A stretch of 64,000 nt of DNA. Origin: Hypoxylon rubiginosum. Taxonomy: Eukaryota; Ascomycota; Sordariomycetes; Xylariales; Hypoxylaceae. The position numbers and the translations under genes were made by a program. Positions 14,179 to 24,663 of the stretch are shown piece by piece. Position 1 is the first letter of the stretch. Each line of letters starts with the position of its first letter. The notes beneath the pieces are model-generated. The model worked only from the letters and a program-made list of their open reading frames with translations. It was not told the origin of the DNA and did no database searches. Location: the NCBI GenBank assembly GCA_902806565.1, contig CADCXA010000064.1, positions 1-64,000 of the forward strand, given 5' to 3'.

Positions 14179-15129
14179 CTACAGCTTACTGTCCTTCCAA
14201 ACCGGCTTCCTCCTCTCGACGAAGCTCCTCACGCCCTCCACCATGTTCTCGCCCCGGTCCAAGCGGTGGTACCACCCCTTCAGCAGGATATCCGTCCCGA
14301 CCTCGGGCCCCACCCCTTCCCACCCGAGCTTCAGCCCCTCGCGGCTCACGATCACCGCGTCCGGGCTATTCGCCGCGATCCTCTCCGCCCAGCGCAGCGC
14401 CGCCTTTAGTACCTCCTCGGCTCCGTTCCCACCCTTGTTGTTACTCTCGACGACCTCGTTAACAACCCCCCACCCCCGCATCTCCGCCGCCGAGTACCGC
14501 CCCCCCGCGAGCGCCATCTCCGCGGCCCGGTGCCTGCCCACGCACCGCGCGAGCCGCGGCAGCGCCCCCGCCAGCGCCACCACGCCGATCGTCACCTCCG
14601 GCAGCGCGAACTGAGCACTTGCGACTGCTATAACTAAGTCGCAGTTGAGGGCCATCTCCATGCCGCCCCCGAAGCAAGCGCCGTGCACGGCGGCGACGAC
14701 GGGCTTCAGGCCCGCGCGGTTGCTCAGGCCGCCGAAGCCGCCGCGGGGGAAGCGGGAGGAGGGTTTCACGTAGGCCGGTGTTGCCGACGACCCTTCTTCT
14801 TCTTTTTCTTCTCTAGAGGAAGTAGAAGTAGCAGTAGAAGAAGAAGAAGACGAATTAATACTATCCCACTCCTTAAGATCGGCACCGGCACAGAAAGCCC
14901 GCCCGGCGCCGGCCAGCACGGCGCAGCGCAGCGAGGGCTCGGCGTCGTACCAGTCCCACAGGCGCTCGAGGGCGAAGTGCTGGGGGCGCGGGATGGCGTT
15001 GAGCTGGGCCGGGCGGTTGAGGGTGACGAGCAGGACGTGCGGGGCGGGGAACGAGACCAGCGTGTGCAGGACGTCGGGGGGCGGGGTCGTGAGGGTGGGT
15101 GGGAGGTCCGTGGTGGGAGGAGGAGCCAT
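14179..15129 (-). CDS. Peroxisomal enoyl-CoA hydratase/isomerase family protein
   Basis: Single exon, 316 aa, crotonase fold. It should hydrate or isomerise acyl-CoA double bonds in peroxisomal beta-oxidation or a related acyl-CoA pathway. Seen in the sequence: the AFCAGADLKEW oxyanion-hole motif (about 78-88), then the ACFGGGMEMALNCD region with Glu158 and LPEVTIG with Glu178. The 20-residue spacing matches the two catalytic glutamates of classical enoyl-CoA hydratase (Glu144/Glu164 in the rat enzyme). The protein ends in SKL, a canonical PTS1 signal, so it probably goes to peroxisomes. Odd: residues 92-115 are a serine-rich then glutamate-rich insert between the first motif and the core. 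The exact substrate cannot be read from sequence; side-chain hydratase or isomerase activity are both possible. The ATG lies just downstream of a (CCA)n tract in the 5' UTR. Confidence 0.9.
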   Translation of the reverse strand: MAPPPTTDLPPTLTTPPPDVLHTLVSFPAPHVLLVTLNRPAQLNAIPRPQHFALERLWDWYDAEPSLRCAVLAGAGRAFCAGADLKEWDSINSSSSSSTATSTSSREEKEEEGSSATPAYVKPSSRFPRGGFGGLSNRAGLKPVVAAVHGACFGGGMEMALNCDLVIAVASAQFALPEVTIGVVALAGALPRLARCVGRHRAAEMALAGGRYSAAEMRGWGVVNEVVESNNKGGNGAEEVLKAALRWAERIAANSPDAVIVSREGLKLGWEGVGPEVGTDILLKGWYHRLDRGENMVEGVRSFVERRKPVWKDSKL

Positions 15130-15160
15130 GGTGGTTGGTGGTGGTGGTGGTGGTGGTGGT
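15130..15160 (+). repeat. (GGT)n microsatellite
   Basis: About ten GGT units immediately upstream of the start codon of the minus-strand enoyl-CoA hydratase gene. In its mRNA this is a CCA/ACC-rich 5' UTR. Confidence 0.85.
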
Positions 15161-16071
15161 GAGGAAAAAGATAAAAGAGGGTTACGCTGCTGATAGGTGT
15201 GACGTTATTGATGCGGTATAGAATCTTTTACCGCATTGAGTCCTAATGAGCGTATATGAATGTTTCAGGGCCGATGTAGCGTTACTTGAGTCTTTGTATG
15301 CGACCGGGCTAGACGCAATTCTATGCTTAGGTACCTACTAGGTAGACGGCTTATTAAATGATGGTAATGTACTCAATTAATCAAGTAGAATGCTCAAGAT
15401 TAAAGAGACGAAACACTGAAATATAACTAATATGAAGAAGTCTTGATTTATAATACCTAGGTAAACGAAACGGTGAAACCTCACCGACAAACTTGACGGT
15501 TTTACATTGAAATTGACCGAAAAAGCTGGGGTTTGTTGTGGAGAAATTGCCTCGGTATTCCGCAGGTCCCGCAAAACGCTCCATAGCACTCCGCAGTTCC
15601 GAGCCGATTTAACCCCCGGCCACTAGCCACTAATCCCTGGCTGACCTAGCCGCCATTTTATTTGTCTGTTTGTTTGGCCCAGTAAGACGAAGCAATCAGT
15701 TAAGTGGCCCTATATGATTTTTCATTATGGGATTAATCCCTATTATTCATAGAGAACCCAATTCGCCTTTTTGACTTATGACTACCTAGCCTATAGGTAC
15801 CTATGTAGTGTAGTATGTATAGCTACACCCCCAATACTGTTCAGCCCCTTATCTCAAAGTGGGTGGATGGGAAGGCGTACTCGTTTTAATATACCCTCCT
15901 CTCGCATCCGTGATTCATCATCGTCGCCCCGAAACCGACGCCGTCAAATTCGAGCCCGAGTTCGCCTATACGCCTTCTCCGCATCCGAGCTTGTACTGCA
16001 GTTGACAGTGGTGAGAAATTCGCATGGTGTTGGTATTACAAGACAGTCGAGCGTACGGGCCTTTCCCCTCC
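15161..16071. other. Intergenic region
   Basis: Upstream of the enoyl-CoA hydratase gene and downstream of the RBM25-like gene. It contains several TAGGTACCTA-like palindromic motifs (near 15329 and 15795). I see no supported gene. Confidence 0.5.
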
Positions 16072-18553
16072 CTAGGCGGAAAGGCCGCGCTTTTCGCTTT
16101 CTGTAAAGAAAATAACCATTCGCCAGAGCTTCTTGACAAGCGCCTCCGCTTCGTCATCCAGTGCCTATTAGTAGAGTTAGTGAATCGTGCTTCAATGCAT
16201 AATCTCATCATGATTTACGTACCTCTGCCAGCTCCTCGACCAGGTCGTTAGGCTTGGCGTGTTTCCTGAGATGCTCCTCCACCACTTCGATGAGCAGCTG
16301 TTCTTGAACACCGAGGTATTCGACCAACTTCTTCTCAACGAAAGGCCGGAGCTTCTCTCGGATGACACCCTCGTCCAGATAGTCCCACTTGACATCCCAC
16401 GCCCAGAGTCCTTCCTTCTCATTAGGAATCTCCTGGGCCAACGCTCGGACGGCTTGATCGCGCTCTTCATCCGACATGGCCGCAGCGGCAGCCGGCTCGA
16501 ACTGGATCGGGATGAGTTGACGTCTAGACGTCGCATCTTCATCCTCGTCCTCGAGCAGACCCTCGACTTCCGCGATGGTCTTCCTTTGCGGTGCCGCACG
16601 TTGCGCCTGGGCCTTCTGCGCGGCTGCGCCGAGGGAGAGCTTGAAGGGCTGTGGTGCCGCAAGGCCAGCCCTACTGACTTGCCGCTGTTCCATCTCCTGA
16701 GCTTGCCGTTCCAGGAACGAATCTGCCATGCCTCTAGCCTGCTCACGCTCTGCCTCTTCCTTGACACGCTCCTGCGCTTCCGCTTGTCGGTCGGCATCGT
16801 CTGCCGCAATTTCTCTTGCCCTGAATGCGGTACGATTGCGAATCCAAGCGCTACGGTCCTTATAATAGTCCTCGCTCTTTCGCGAAGCCTCCGCATCATC
16901 ATCAAAATGCTTCAGCCTTTGTAGCATTTTATCTCTGTTCTTGGCAAAGTCCTTCGCATCTGATTCGTCGCGATCCTTCTCCCGCTCGAGGGCGGCTGTG
17001 CGGGACTTCTCGCGGTTTAACCACCGACGCTCCGCATCCAGATAGAGCTTCTCCGTTTCCGCGTTCTGCTTCGCAACTCTTCGGCGCTCCAATTCCTCAT
17101 CGCTAGCCGAATCGTCGTCATCATCCCTACCGTAAGCCAGACCGCCGTTAGTTGTCCCGCCATTAACGAAGCTGATCGATCGATTGTAGTCTTTGCCCAT
17201 GTCCGACTTCTGTCCCTTAGGACCAGAAGGCGCATTGGGGACACCGCGCGGGCCCAATGGAATATTATTCGCGTTAGAGGGAGGCGGGGATGACAGTCGA
17301 GAGGGCCTTGGTGCCCCGTTTCGTTGGCGTTCCATCGCTTCGATCTCTTCTTCTCTCTTTAGACGTTCCAAGTCACGCTTAATACTTCGTTCTCGAAAGG
17401 CAGCGATTTCGGCAGTAACGGTCTCGCGCATCTCCGCGGGTATGTCGGCTAGCTCGTCCTCCTGTGCCAAGGGGATATTAACCACCTCAACATTCTCTCC
17501 ATTCTGAGCTGAGCCGTCACCCATGGTGACATCTCCATCTGCATCTGCTCCTGATCGTGACGTGGGGTAGAAGAGATTCTTTAAGGTCTGCTTCAACGCA
17601 CCTCTGGCGGCATCTAATCTTGCCTCTGCCCCGGAATCGTCCGGCCTGCCTTCTTTATACGCCTCGAGGTACTTGGTAGAATTCTCGTCTAGTTGGACCT
17701 GAAGAGTTGCCTTTTCGAACTTGGCGTAGCTATCGTCATCGGCTGGCGGTTCGTCCGACGGGACCTGCTTCTTGACTGGTACCTGGATATCCTTGAGAAT
17801 CTCCGAAGCGATCCAAAGTGATTCGGCATCCTCGAACTGCGCAAAGCCGAACGTCATATTTTTCCCACCGGCATCGGTAGCTCGGTCCCAGCGTCGCATC
17901 CTGCCTGCGGCGCTCAGGATTTTCTCGACCCCTTCGTTGCCGCTAATACCGTCGGTGATGTTGCTTACGAATACCGTGCGCACGATCTCTTCTCTAGTAG
18001 GCGGGACTAACGATTGCATGTTCTCCCGTATGGCCTGTCGCGTCTGGTCTAGACCGCGGTCCATACCTACGCCACCCCTGGGCCCACCAGATGACGGGTT
18101 CTCGTTGTCTCTGCGACCTGGCATGCCAGGATTCTGGGGTTTCGTGGAGGTGGTGCCGAGGCGAATGACGGGGGCGTTGAAGTTGATATTAGGCATGTTC
18201 GGTGGAGCTTGGAAGTTGGAAGGCAGACCGCTAGGTCGATTAGCTTGATTGATGTTGTGCTGCTGAACGCCAGGTGGCGCCGTTCCTGGGGCAGACATGC
18301 CTGGTGGAGGTCCTAGAAGAAAAATATTAGTATACAAGACCGGAATGAGGTCGGCTAACTACGAAGCAGCTTACCTAGACCAGGAGCAGGTGGCAGACCC
18401 GGAGCGCCGCTAGCACCAGGGTAAGAGTTATAGGAGGGAGGTGGGCCGAAGCCAGGCACTTCACCGAGATATTCTGGTCAGTATATAGTTCACATCTTGG
18501 GATATAGCATCGAGACTAGGACACTTACCTCCGCCATAAGGGTTATACGCCAT
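16072..18553 (-). CDS. RBM25/Snu71-like splicing factor with RRM and PWI domains
   Basis: Four exons on the minus strand: 18529-18553, 18375-18473, 16223-18312, 16072-16164 (768 aa). The intron before the last exon (58 bp) is needed: reading through it stops after EVRKS, while splicing adds 30 residues (ALDDEAEALVKKLWR...) that complete the PWI fold. Proline/glycine-rich N-terminus, then an RRM at about 150-225 (RNP2 VFVSNI at 155-160, RNP1 MTFGFAQF at 194-201), a central charged region rich in E/R/K/D, and the C-terminal PWI domain (about 680-768). The order RRM, charged region, PWI is that of human RBM25, a U1 snRNP-associated splicing regulator, and of its fungal relatives. Nuclear RNA binding is therefore likely. 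It shares a 504-bp head-to-head promoter with the bS21m gene. Confidence 0.9.
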
Positions 18554-19057
18554 ATCGAAATGCTTAGGAGTAGCAGATATTCGACGAGCGTAAGTTGGGG
18601 GTAGTATGACTTCACCAACGATATTTAGTGTCGAGAACGTGGGCGTCAATTGGAACACCTCGGGAGAAAGAAAGGCGTTGGTGAAGTGAAAATGTTTGGT
18701 AGCGCAAAGCGACGCGGGCGGTTTTGGCTTGTTGGATAAACGAATAAACGATAAAAGCTCCAGATTACATAATCCCAGCCACACTACGATGCACGGCCCC
18801 GATCTCATTGTAACATTGAACATTCAGCGGGTGCCCCCACTAGCACCCACCAGCCAGCCAGCCCCAGGTACTTGGGTACAGGGCTGCATCTGTAGTTCGA
18901 AAAACAGCCACTACGTAAGCAGCCACTTATTCCGAGAAAAACGCCTGAAGCTGAGTAAAAAAAATCCGCAATTGAGCTTCAACCATCGCGTACCCGATAC
19001 CAGCTTCAGTTACCAAGAGTGAGTTGGTCTTGGTCCTGGTCCAGCCAATACTTCAAC
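18554..19057. promoter_or_regulatory. Shared divergent promoter of the RBM25-like and bS21m genes
   Basis: 504 bp between two opposite start codons. It must contain both promoters and 5' UTRs. Contains CCAGCCAGCCAGCC near 18849. No specific factor site can be claimed. Confidence 0.5.
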
Positions 19058-19784
19058 ATGTAAGACACGAATGCCTTGCTACTTTACTACTTTATTATTA
19101 TTCTTTGTACTAATTCTACTAATTAGGGCTGAATTCTGTCGGGTCGTCAAAGTCGCGGTTCGATCAAGATCACTACTTCGACCGACATCGAAATGGTCGC
19201 CGTGCTCATTCCCAGTGGTATCCGCCTCTACGACACCCAGTATACGTCAAATATCGACAGCACCCATTTTATGGTCCATACACGATAGAAACGAAGCTAG
19301 GGGCTCTTCAATCGCGAAACCTCTGACCCCAAAACCTCAAAACCAGAGCTATTCTGCTGCGAGCTGGTCTGATCCCACCCGAGAAGCACGTCCAACAAAG
19401 TTAGACGAGGATATTAAAAAACCTGATATGTCTTTGTATGACGACCCTTTCGCACCGGACCTCGACTTTGAAATCGGCGAGCTTAGCAAGATCAAAGCAA
19501 CCGAAGAGCGCCCAGTTGCTACGAGACCCCCCTTGCGCCTGGTCCCGCGAACCGGCCGCAGCGTCCAAGTCGGTAGAAATGTCGACGTAGCGCGGTCTTT
19601 CAAGCTACTAAGTGTACAGATTGCGCAAAACCAAGTGCGGCGGGATTTCCAAGCTCAGAGATTTCATGAGCGAGCGGGCCTCAAGCGAAAGAGACTCAAC
19701 AGCGAGCGGTGGCGGAAGAGATTTAAGAAGGGATTTAAGGCCTGCGTTAGCAGAGTAAAGGAGTTGACCAAGCAGGGTTGGTGA
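19058..19784 (+). CDS. MRP21: Mitochondrial small-subunit ribosomal protein bS21m (MRP21-like)
   Basis: Two exons: 19058-19059 and 19127-19784 (219 aa). The first exon contributes only AT of the start codon; the G comes from exon 2. The intron (67 bp, GTAAGA...TAG) has two consecutive TACTAAT-like branch sequences. This model gives MAEFCRVVKVAVRSRSLLRP, a basic, acid-poor, mitochondrial-presequence-like N-terminus. Starting instead at the ATG at 19071 would translate the intron into a hydrophobic stretch. The C-terminal 55 residues (RRDFQAQRFHERAGLKRKRL...) are the arginine/lysine-rich bS21 signature found in fungal Mrp21 proteins, which bind mitochondrial small-subunit rRNA. The middle section is variable and fungal-specific. 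Confidence 0.85.
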
Positions 19785-20337
19785 GACCCTCCATTTGCTG
19801 TGTACAATACTCAGGTCAGCCCGGACAAGATATTGCGACATCCGGTTGTATAAATGCATTTGAATTGTACATTATCTGGCAGCATCTCCATCGGGTTTAC
19901 CAATGACCGAGGTGGATGGACTACCTAGGTACGGCGGGCGCCCATTCCTTACCGAGGAACGGCGCGAGACAGCCTGTAGACTCAGCATTCCTTTGAGTAG
20001 TGCATAAGTCGAGTCTTTATTGTTCTTCTTTGTCCAACTTTCTAGGCTTAAAGGGACTTACTAGTTGGGTTGTCCAGTGGACAAAGCATGCCTTAGTGAG
20101 TGTCTTGCAAGGGATGGTTGGCTCTCTAACAGTGACACCCGCAAGCACGTTTGCGCCATTTTTCGACTTCAACAACTTCCATATCCATTAGAATGACTAA
20201 TGTATTTCGCCTTCGGTTGTGCCTACGAAGACGAGGACACATCTGCGCTTGTAGGTTACTATCATCTTCAAGAATTTCATCCTCAAGGCATAACTTTAAC
20301 TCGGCGATAGGCGTCGTCGACCCGTAGGCTGCTGCCT
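19785..20337. other. Intergenic region
   Basis: 3' flank of the bS21m gene and 5' flank of the kinesin gene. Contains CTACCTAGGTAC near 19921. No gene seen. Confidence 0.5.
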
Positions 20338-23300
20338 ATGTCGTCCCAAAGGTACTCCAACGCAAGTATGGGGGCTAGTGGCCGATCGCCTCTATGGCGA
20401 GAAAATTCGGTCAGCTCTCAGTCAACGGCAACCCGAACGAAACGAAAGAAATCGACCCTTGTGCATGCCCTTACCGATGACGACCAGAAAGTCGAGGAGG
20501 TGGAAAGGAGAGTCAATGGACTCAATGAGCAACTTACAGTAATGCAGAGGATGATTAATGGCGCTTTGAAAAGTCAGAAGCAATTCCAAGAGGAACTTCA
20601 AGTAGCCAATGACACATGTGAGTCGGAAAGTTCAACGGCCTTCGGGCATGCCAGCTGAGAAGTGAATACAGCGTTACAATTCAGGGACCTTCGAAAAATC
20701 CTAGAATCGAAGAATCTCAATCTACAAGATGCACTGGACGAAGCGCGAAATAAGATACGAGAAATCCTGGACAAGCATCGACATGAGAAGATAGCTCTCG
20801 AAGACAGGTATCGGAAAGGTTTGGAGGCCAAGAGCCGGGAACTCCGTAAAGAGCTAGAGGAGGCCAAGGCAAAGTCTCGAGACCTGTCAAAATACCAACA
20901 ACGCGAGAAGAAATTCCTGGAACGGGAGTTTCTCATCGAATGGGAATCGAAATATTCGAAACTTCAGGTAAACTTGGAGGACGCGCGAAAGAAGATTGTT
21001 GAACAATCGAACAGAGACGATGAGAATAAAAGGTCGAACGAGCAGGTATACGGACCAGAATGGGAGTCGAAAAACCTACAACTTCGCGACGAATTAGACG
21101 AAGCACGAGTCAAAATCATAGAGCTTGCGGAAAGTCAACTCCGGGACAAGGATACTCATCAGGAATATCTCATAGAATACGAGTCGAAAGCGTCACAGCT
21201 CCGCGACGAGCTGGAAGAAGCAAGAGTTAGAACTCGCGATCTCATAGAGGAGCAACTTCGAAGCGAGAAACTGATCGAGGAGAAATATCGAGCCGAATGG
21301 GCATCGCAAAATACCCGGCTTCGGGACGAGCTGGAGGAGGCGCGAAAGAGGATTTTAGATCTGTCGACTAGCAGGTTTGAAACAGAGAGAAAAGCCTTGG
21401 AGGAGAGCGGTAGGGCAGAGTGGCAAGCCGAAAGCCAAGGACTGCGCGATGGCCTTAATAGTGTCACGGAGAAACTTCGAGAAATATCGGAAAACCAAGC
21501 GCAGAACGTAACGGCTCTGGAAGATAGGTATAGAACAGAATTGACAGAAAAGGCAATGAAGCTCGAAAGCGACCTGGATACGGAGCGAAGAAAGAACTTT
21601 GAGCTTTTGGATACCCAGCTAGAAGAACGGAGGGGCCTGTTTGAGAAGTACCAGCGGGATCTAGATGAAGCGAGGAAGAATGTTGAAACTTTGTTCTACG
21701 GCCAAGTCAAGCAACAAGGCAGGATATACGAAGAACGCCAGGAGGAATGGAAGACCAAGGTATCAGAACTCCAAGCACAACTGAAAGAAACAGAGCAGCT
21801 GCTCCAAGACGTTTCGGATACCTACCGCGCTGAGAAAGAATCCCACAAAGATGAGTTGCGAAAACTGCACGGGGAGCTGGAGGCGGTGAGAGGCAGCAAA
21901 GACCTGGACATAAAGGAGCTAGGCTTCCGCTCCCAGGAGGCCATTCGCAACCTCGAGACTCAGCACACCCGCAACGTCGAGGAGATACGCAGATCGCTAG
22001 AATCCGAAATCGAAAGACTCAAGAAGACAGGCGAAGAGGAGAGGTTAGCACAGGTACGAAAGGTGCAGGAAGAGTCCGAAGCTAGGCTCCGGGAGATGCG
22101 CACGACGTTAGAAACTGAAATCTCTAGGCTACAGTGGCGCAACGAACAAGAGAAGGCAACGCAGCTGCGCACAATTCAGAGGCAGTACACAATCAAAATG
22201 GGACAAATGCGCAAAGCCTTTGCCACAAAGCTTGCGAGGCTGAAAAAGACGAACAACAGAAAGAAGTCAGAACAGCAGCGCGACCAAGAGACAGCATCCG
22301 AAGCAAAGAGAGACCTAGAAGTTGAACTTGCAAGACTCAGGCATGCAAACGAAGCAGATAAGCTAAGCCTTGCACAGAAAATTATTGACCATGAAGCAAA
22401 AGCCAACCAATCACGACTCGAGCTAGAAGCCGAAGTTACAGGTCTGCAGAGAACCATCGACGCCAAAGAGGAGAAGTTAGGTGAGATACGGAAGTCACGC
22501 AGCAAATTAGAGGACGAGGCCAAGGACGTTCAAACCAAGCTAGAGGCCGAAAGTATGGTGCTGAAACAAGCAAACGAGGCGGAGAGGTCACGGGTGCGGA
22601 AGATACAGGCCGAGTCTCAGGAAAAGACACAGAGACTAGAAAGGGCTCTCGAAGCCGAAGGCCAGAAGCTCGAAGACTTGAGGGTGCAGTACAGGGACCT
22701 CAAGCAGGTTATGGCCGAGCAGGAACTCAGCGTCACCGGCCTAGAGCACAAGAAACACACCCTCGAACTAGCCTTGGACCAATCCCGACACGAATCAGAG
22801 TTGACTAGGAAGAAATTGGCATCGAACGACAAGAAAAATGCAGACCTCCAGGCGCAATTGGAAGAGTTGCAAGCAAGACTAGACAAAACGACGACGCTAC
22901 AAGGCGATTCGATGGCGGGGATGAGCCAGACGGTACAGGAGAAAGACTCAGAACTCGCCAAATTAAGAGAAGAGAAACAAGAACTTGCAAAGCTGAAGGC
23001 AAAGTTCGAACTGGTGGAGGGACAGTTGAACGATCACATCAGTACCGAGACAATGCTGAATACCGAGGTTAAAGGCCTCTATGAGAAACTCGAGGAAGCG
23101 AGGGATGAGTTGACCGCCTCCACTGCAAAGGAGGCAGATATGCGAAAGACATTGGTGACGAGAGATACCGCGGTCGGCGATCTAACCCAAGAGGTGGAGA
23201 GATTAAAACAACAGGAAGGCGTGTATCGAGAAGCTCTGGAACAAGAAACGACGCGTGCTGCGCGTCTAGAGGAAGTGTTCGATCTCAAGATGAGCGACGC

Positions 23301-24663
23301 CAAGGAGCTTTCGGACGCCGCGATCGAAGTACTCATAGACAAACTACGCCAGGAAGAAAGGAGCCGACGCAAGCTCTTTCACCAATTTCAACAGCTCCGG
23401 GGAACGATCCGTGTCATATGTCGCATCCGGCCGCCTGCTAAGGACGAGGGCGACTTGCTCGAATACAGGACTAAGAAAGGGGAATTCCATAACCACCCTG
23501 CCTCGCTAACTATTCTAGAGACCAAGGGAGGAGTACATGGACCGAAAAAAGAGTGGACGGACCCGTACTCGTACGAACGAGTCTTCCTCCCTAATGAGAC
23601 GAATGAAGACGTCTTTGAAGAAATCGGCGACTTCGTCCAATCTTTCATAGACGGGCAGAAGGCTTGCATATTCTGCTACGGGCAGTCGGGTACGGGCAAG
23701 ACTTATACGATGAGCAACCTGGACGATACCGAAGACAGGGAGGAAGGCAAGAACTACAAGAACGACGGCATCGTCCCGAGAGTGAAGACGAAGCTCTTCG
23801 CCGAGAAGCGCAGACTCGAACAGCTGGGCTCCGAGATGGAGGTGCGGGGGTGCTGCTACGAGATCTACGACAAGAACCTGTGGCTGCTGAAGGCGGGCCG
23901 GAGCGAGAAGAAGACCATCTCGAAGACCGGCAGCGGCGTTTCCGACCCCGAGCTCGTGACGCTGAACTCGCCCGACGACTTCGACGCCCTCGTCAAGATG
24001 GGCATGAAGACGCGGCACTTCGGGAAGACGGACCTGAACGAAAACTCGTCGCGGTCGCACTTCATCATCAGCCTCGAGACCAGCATCGTCACGGACGACG
24101 GGGTCGCGCGCGAGGGCCTGCTCAACCTCGTCGACCTCGCGGGCTCCGAGCGCAAGTACGACGCCAACACGGAGGGCAGCGCTACCGAGGAGGGGATCAA
24201 CATCAACCAGTCGCTGTCGGCCCTCAGTAGAGTGTTCGTCGACCTCGCCGAGGGCAAGAGGCCGGCGTGCAAGGACGACCTGCTGACGGCGCTGCTGGAG
24301 CGCTCGCTCCAGCGCGACTGCATGACGCTCATGTTCGTCATGATCAGCCTCCTGGAGGCGCAATGGACCCGGTCGAAAGTCACGCTGAAGAGGGCGTTAG
24401 ACGTAAGTTTTTTGAAAAAAAAAAAAAAAAAGCCATCCACCTTCTAGCCTAAGGACAAGATCGAGAAGCTAACCAATACGTAAAACGTCGTGCAGGCCCA
24501 AAAAGCAAAGATGACGGAGGAGAGGGTGACGGAGCAGAGGGTGACGGAGCAGAAGGTGACGGAGCAGAGGGACAGGAGCGCCAAGTCGTCGGGCAACAGC
24601 ACGCCGAGGAGAGGTAGGTCACCGAGGCCGGCTTCGGGGAGAGGAAGGGCTAAGAAGCCCTAG
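20338..24663 (+). CDS. Kinesin-14-like C-terminal motor protein with a very long coiled-coil stalk
   Basis: Three exons: 20338-20617, 20672-24402, 24496-24663 (1392 aa). Residues 1-60 are basic and Ser/Thr-rich. About 60-1000 is an almost unbroken coiled coil, including eight 40-residue repeats. The neck QLRGTIRVICRIRPP (about 1001-1015) leads into a C-terminal motor, the layout of minus-end-directed kinesin-14. Motor motifs: P-loop GQSGTGKT (1097-1104), switch I NENSSRSH (1216-1223), switch II DLAGSE (1248-1253), then NQSLSALS. The motor's last part is divergent: the usual RDSKLT and SLGGNSKT signatures are replaced by CKDDLLT and SLQRDCMT. Exon 3 encodes a basic tail with VTEQR/VTEQK repeats and SPRPASGRGR. 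The intron before it starts GTAAGT and contains an A-run (about 24415-24431). ATP binding looks intact; whether it walks is uncertain. Much longer than typical fungal kinesin-14 (about 700-900 aa). Confidence 0.85.
20722..21681 (+). repeat. Eight 40-residue (120-bp) repeats in the kinesin stalk
   Basis: The LRDELEEAR-type segment recurs with its leading leucine at residues 111, 151, 191, 231, 270, 310, 351 and 391, giving spacings of 40, 40, 40, 39, 40, 41 and 40. Each unit also carries an EWESK-like and an EEKYR-like segment at fixed distance. At DNA level the copies are diverged. Confidence 0.85.

Noticed and set aside
14683..15193. Plus-strand ORFs opposite the enoyl-CoA hydratase
   Set aside because: Shadow frames with low-complexity R/G; catalytic motifs and PTS1 are on the minus strand.
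18461..18823. 120-codon minus-strand ORF overlapping the RBM25 start
   Set aside because: It runs through intron 1 and exon 1 in another frame; the spliced RBM25-like model explains the region better.
23515..24363. 282-codon minus-strand ORF opposite the kinesin motor
   Set aside because: Antisense shadow of a G+C-rich coding region; kinesin motifs lie on the plus strand.
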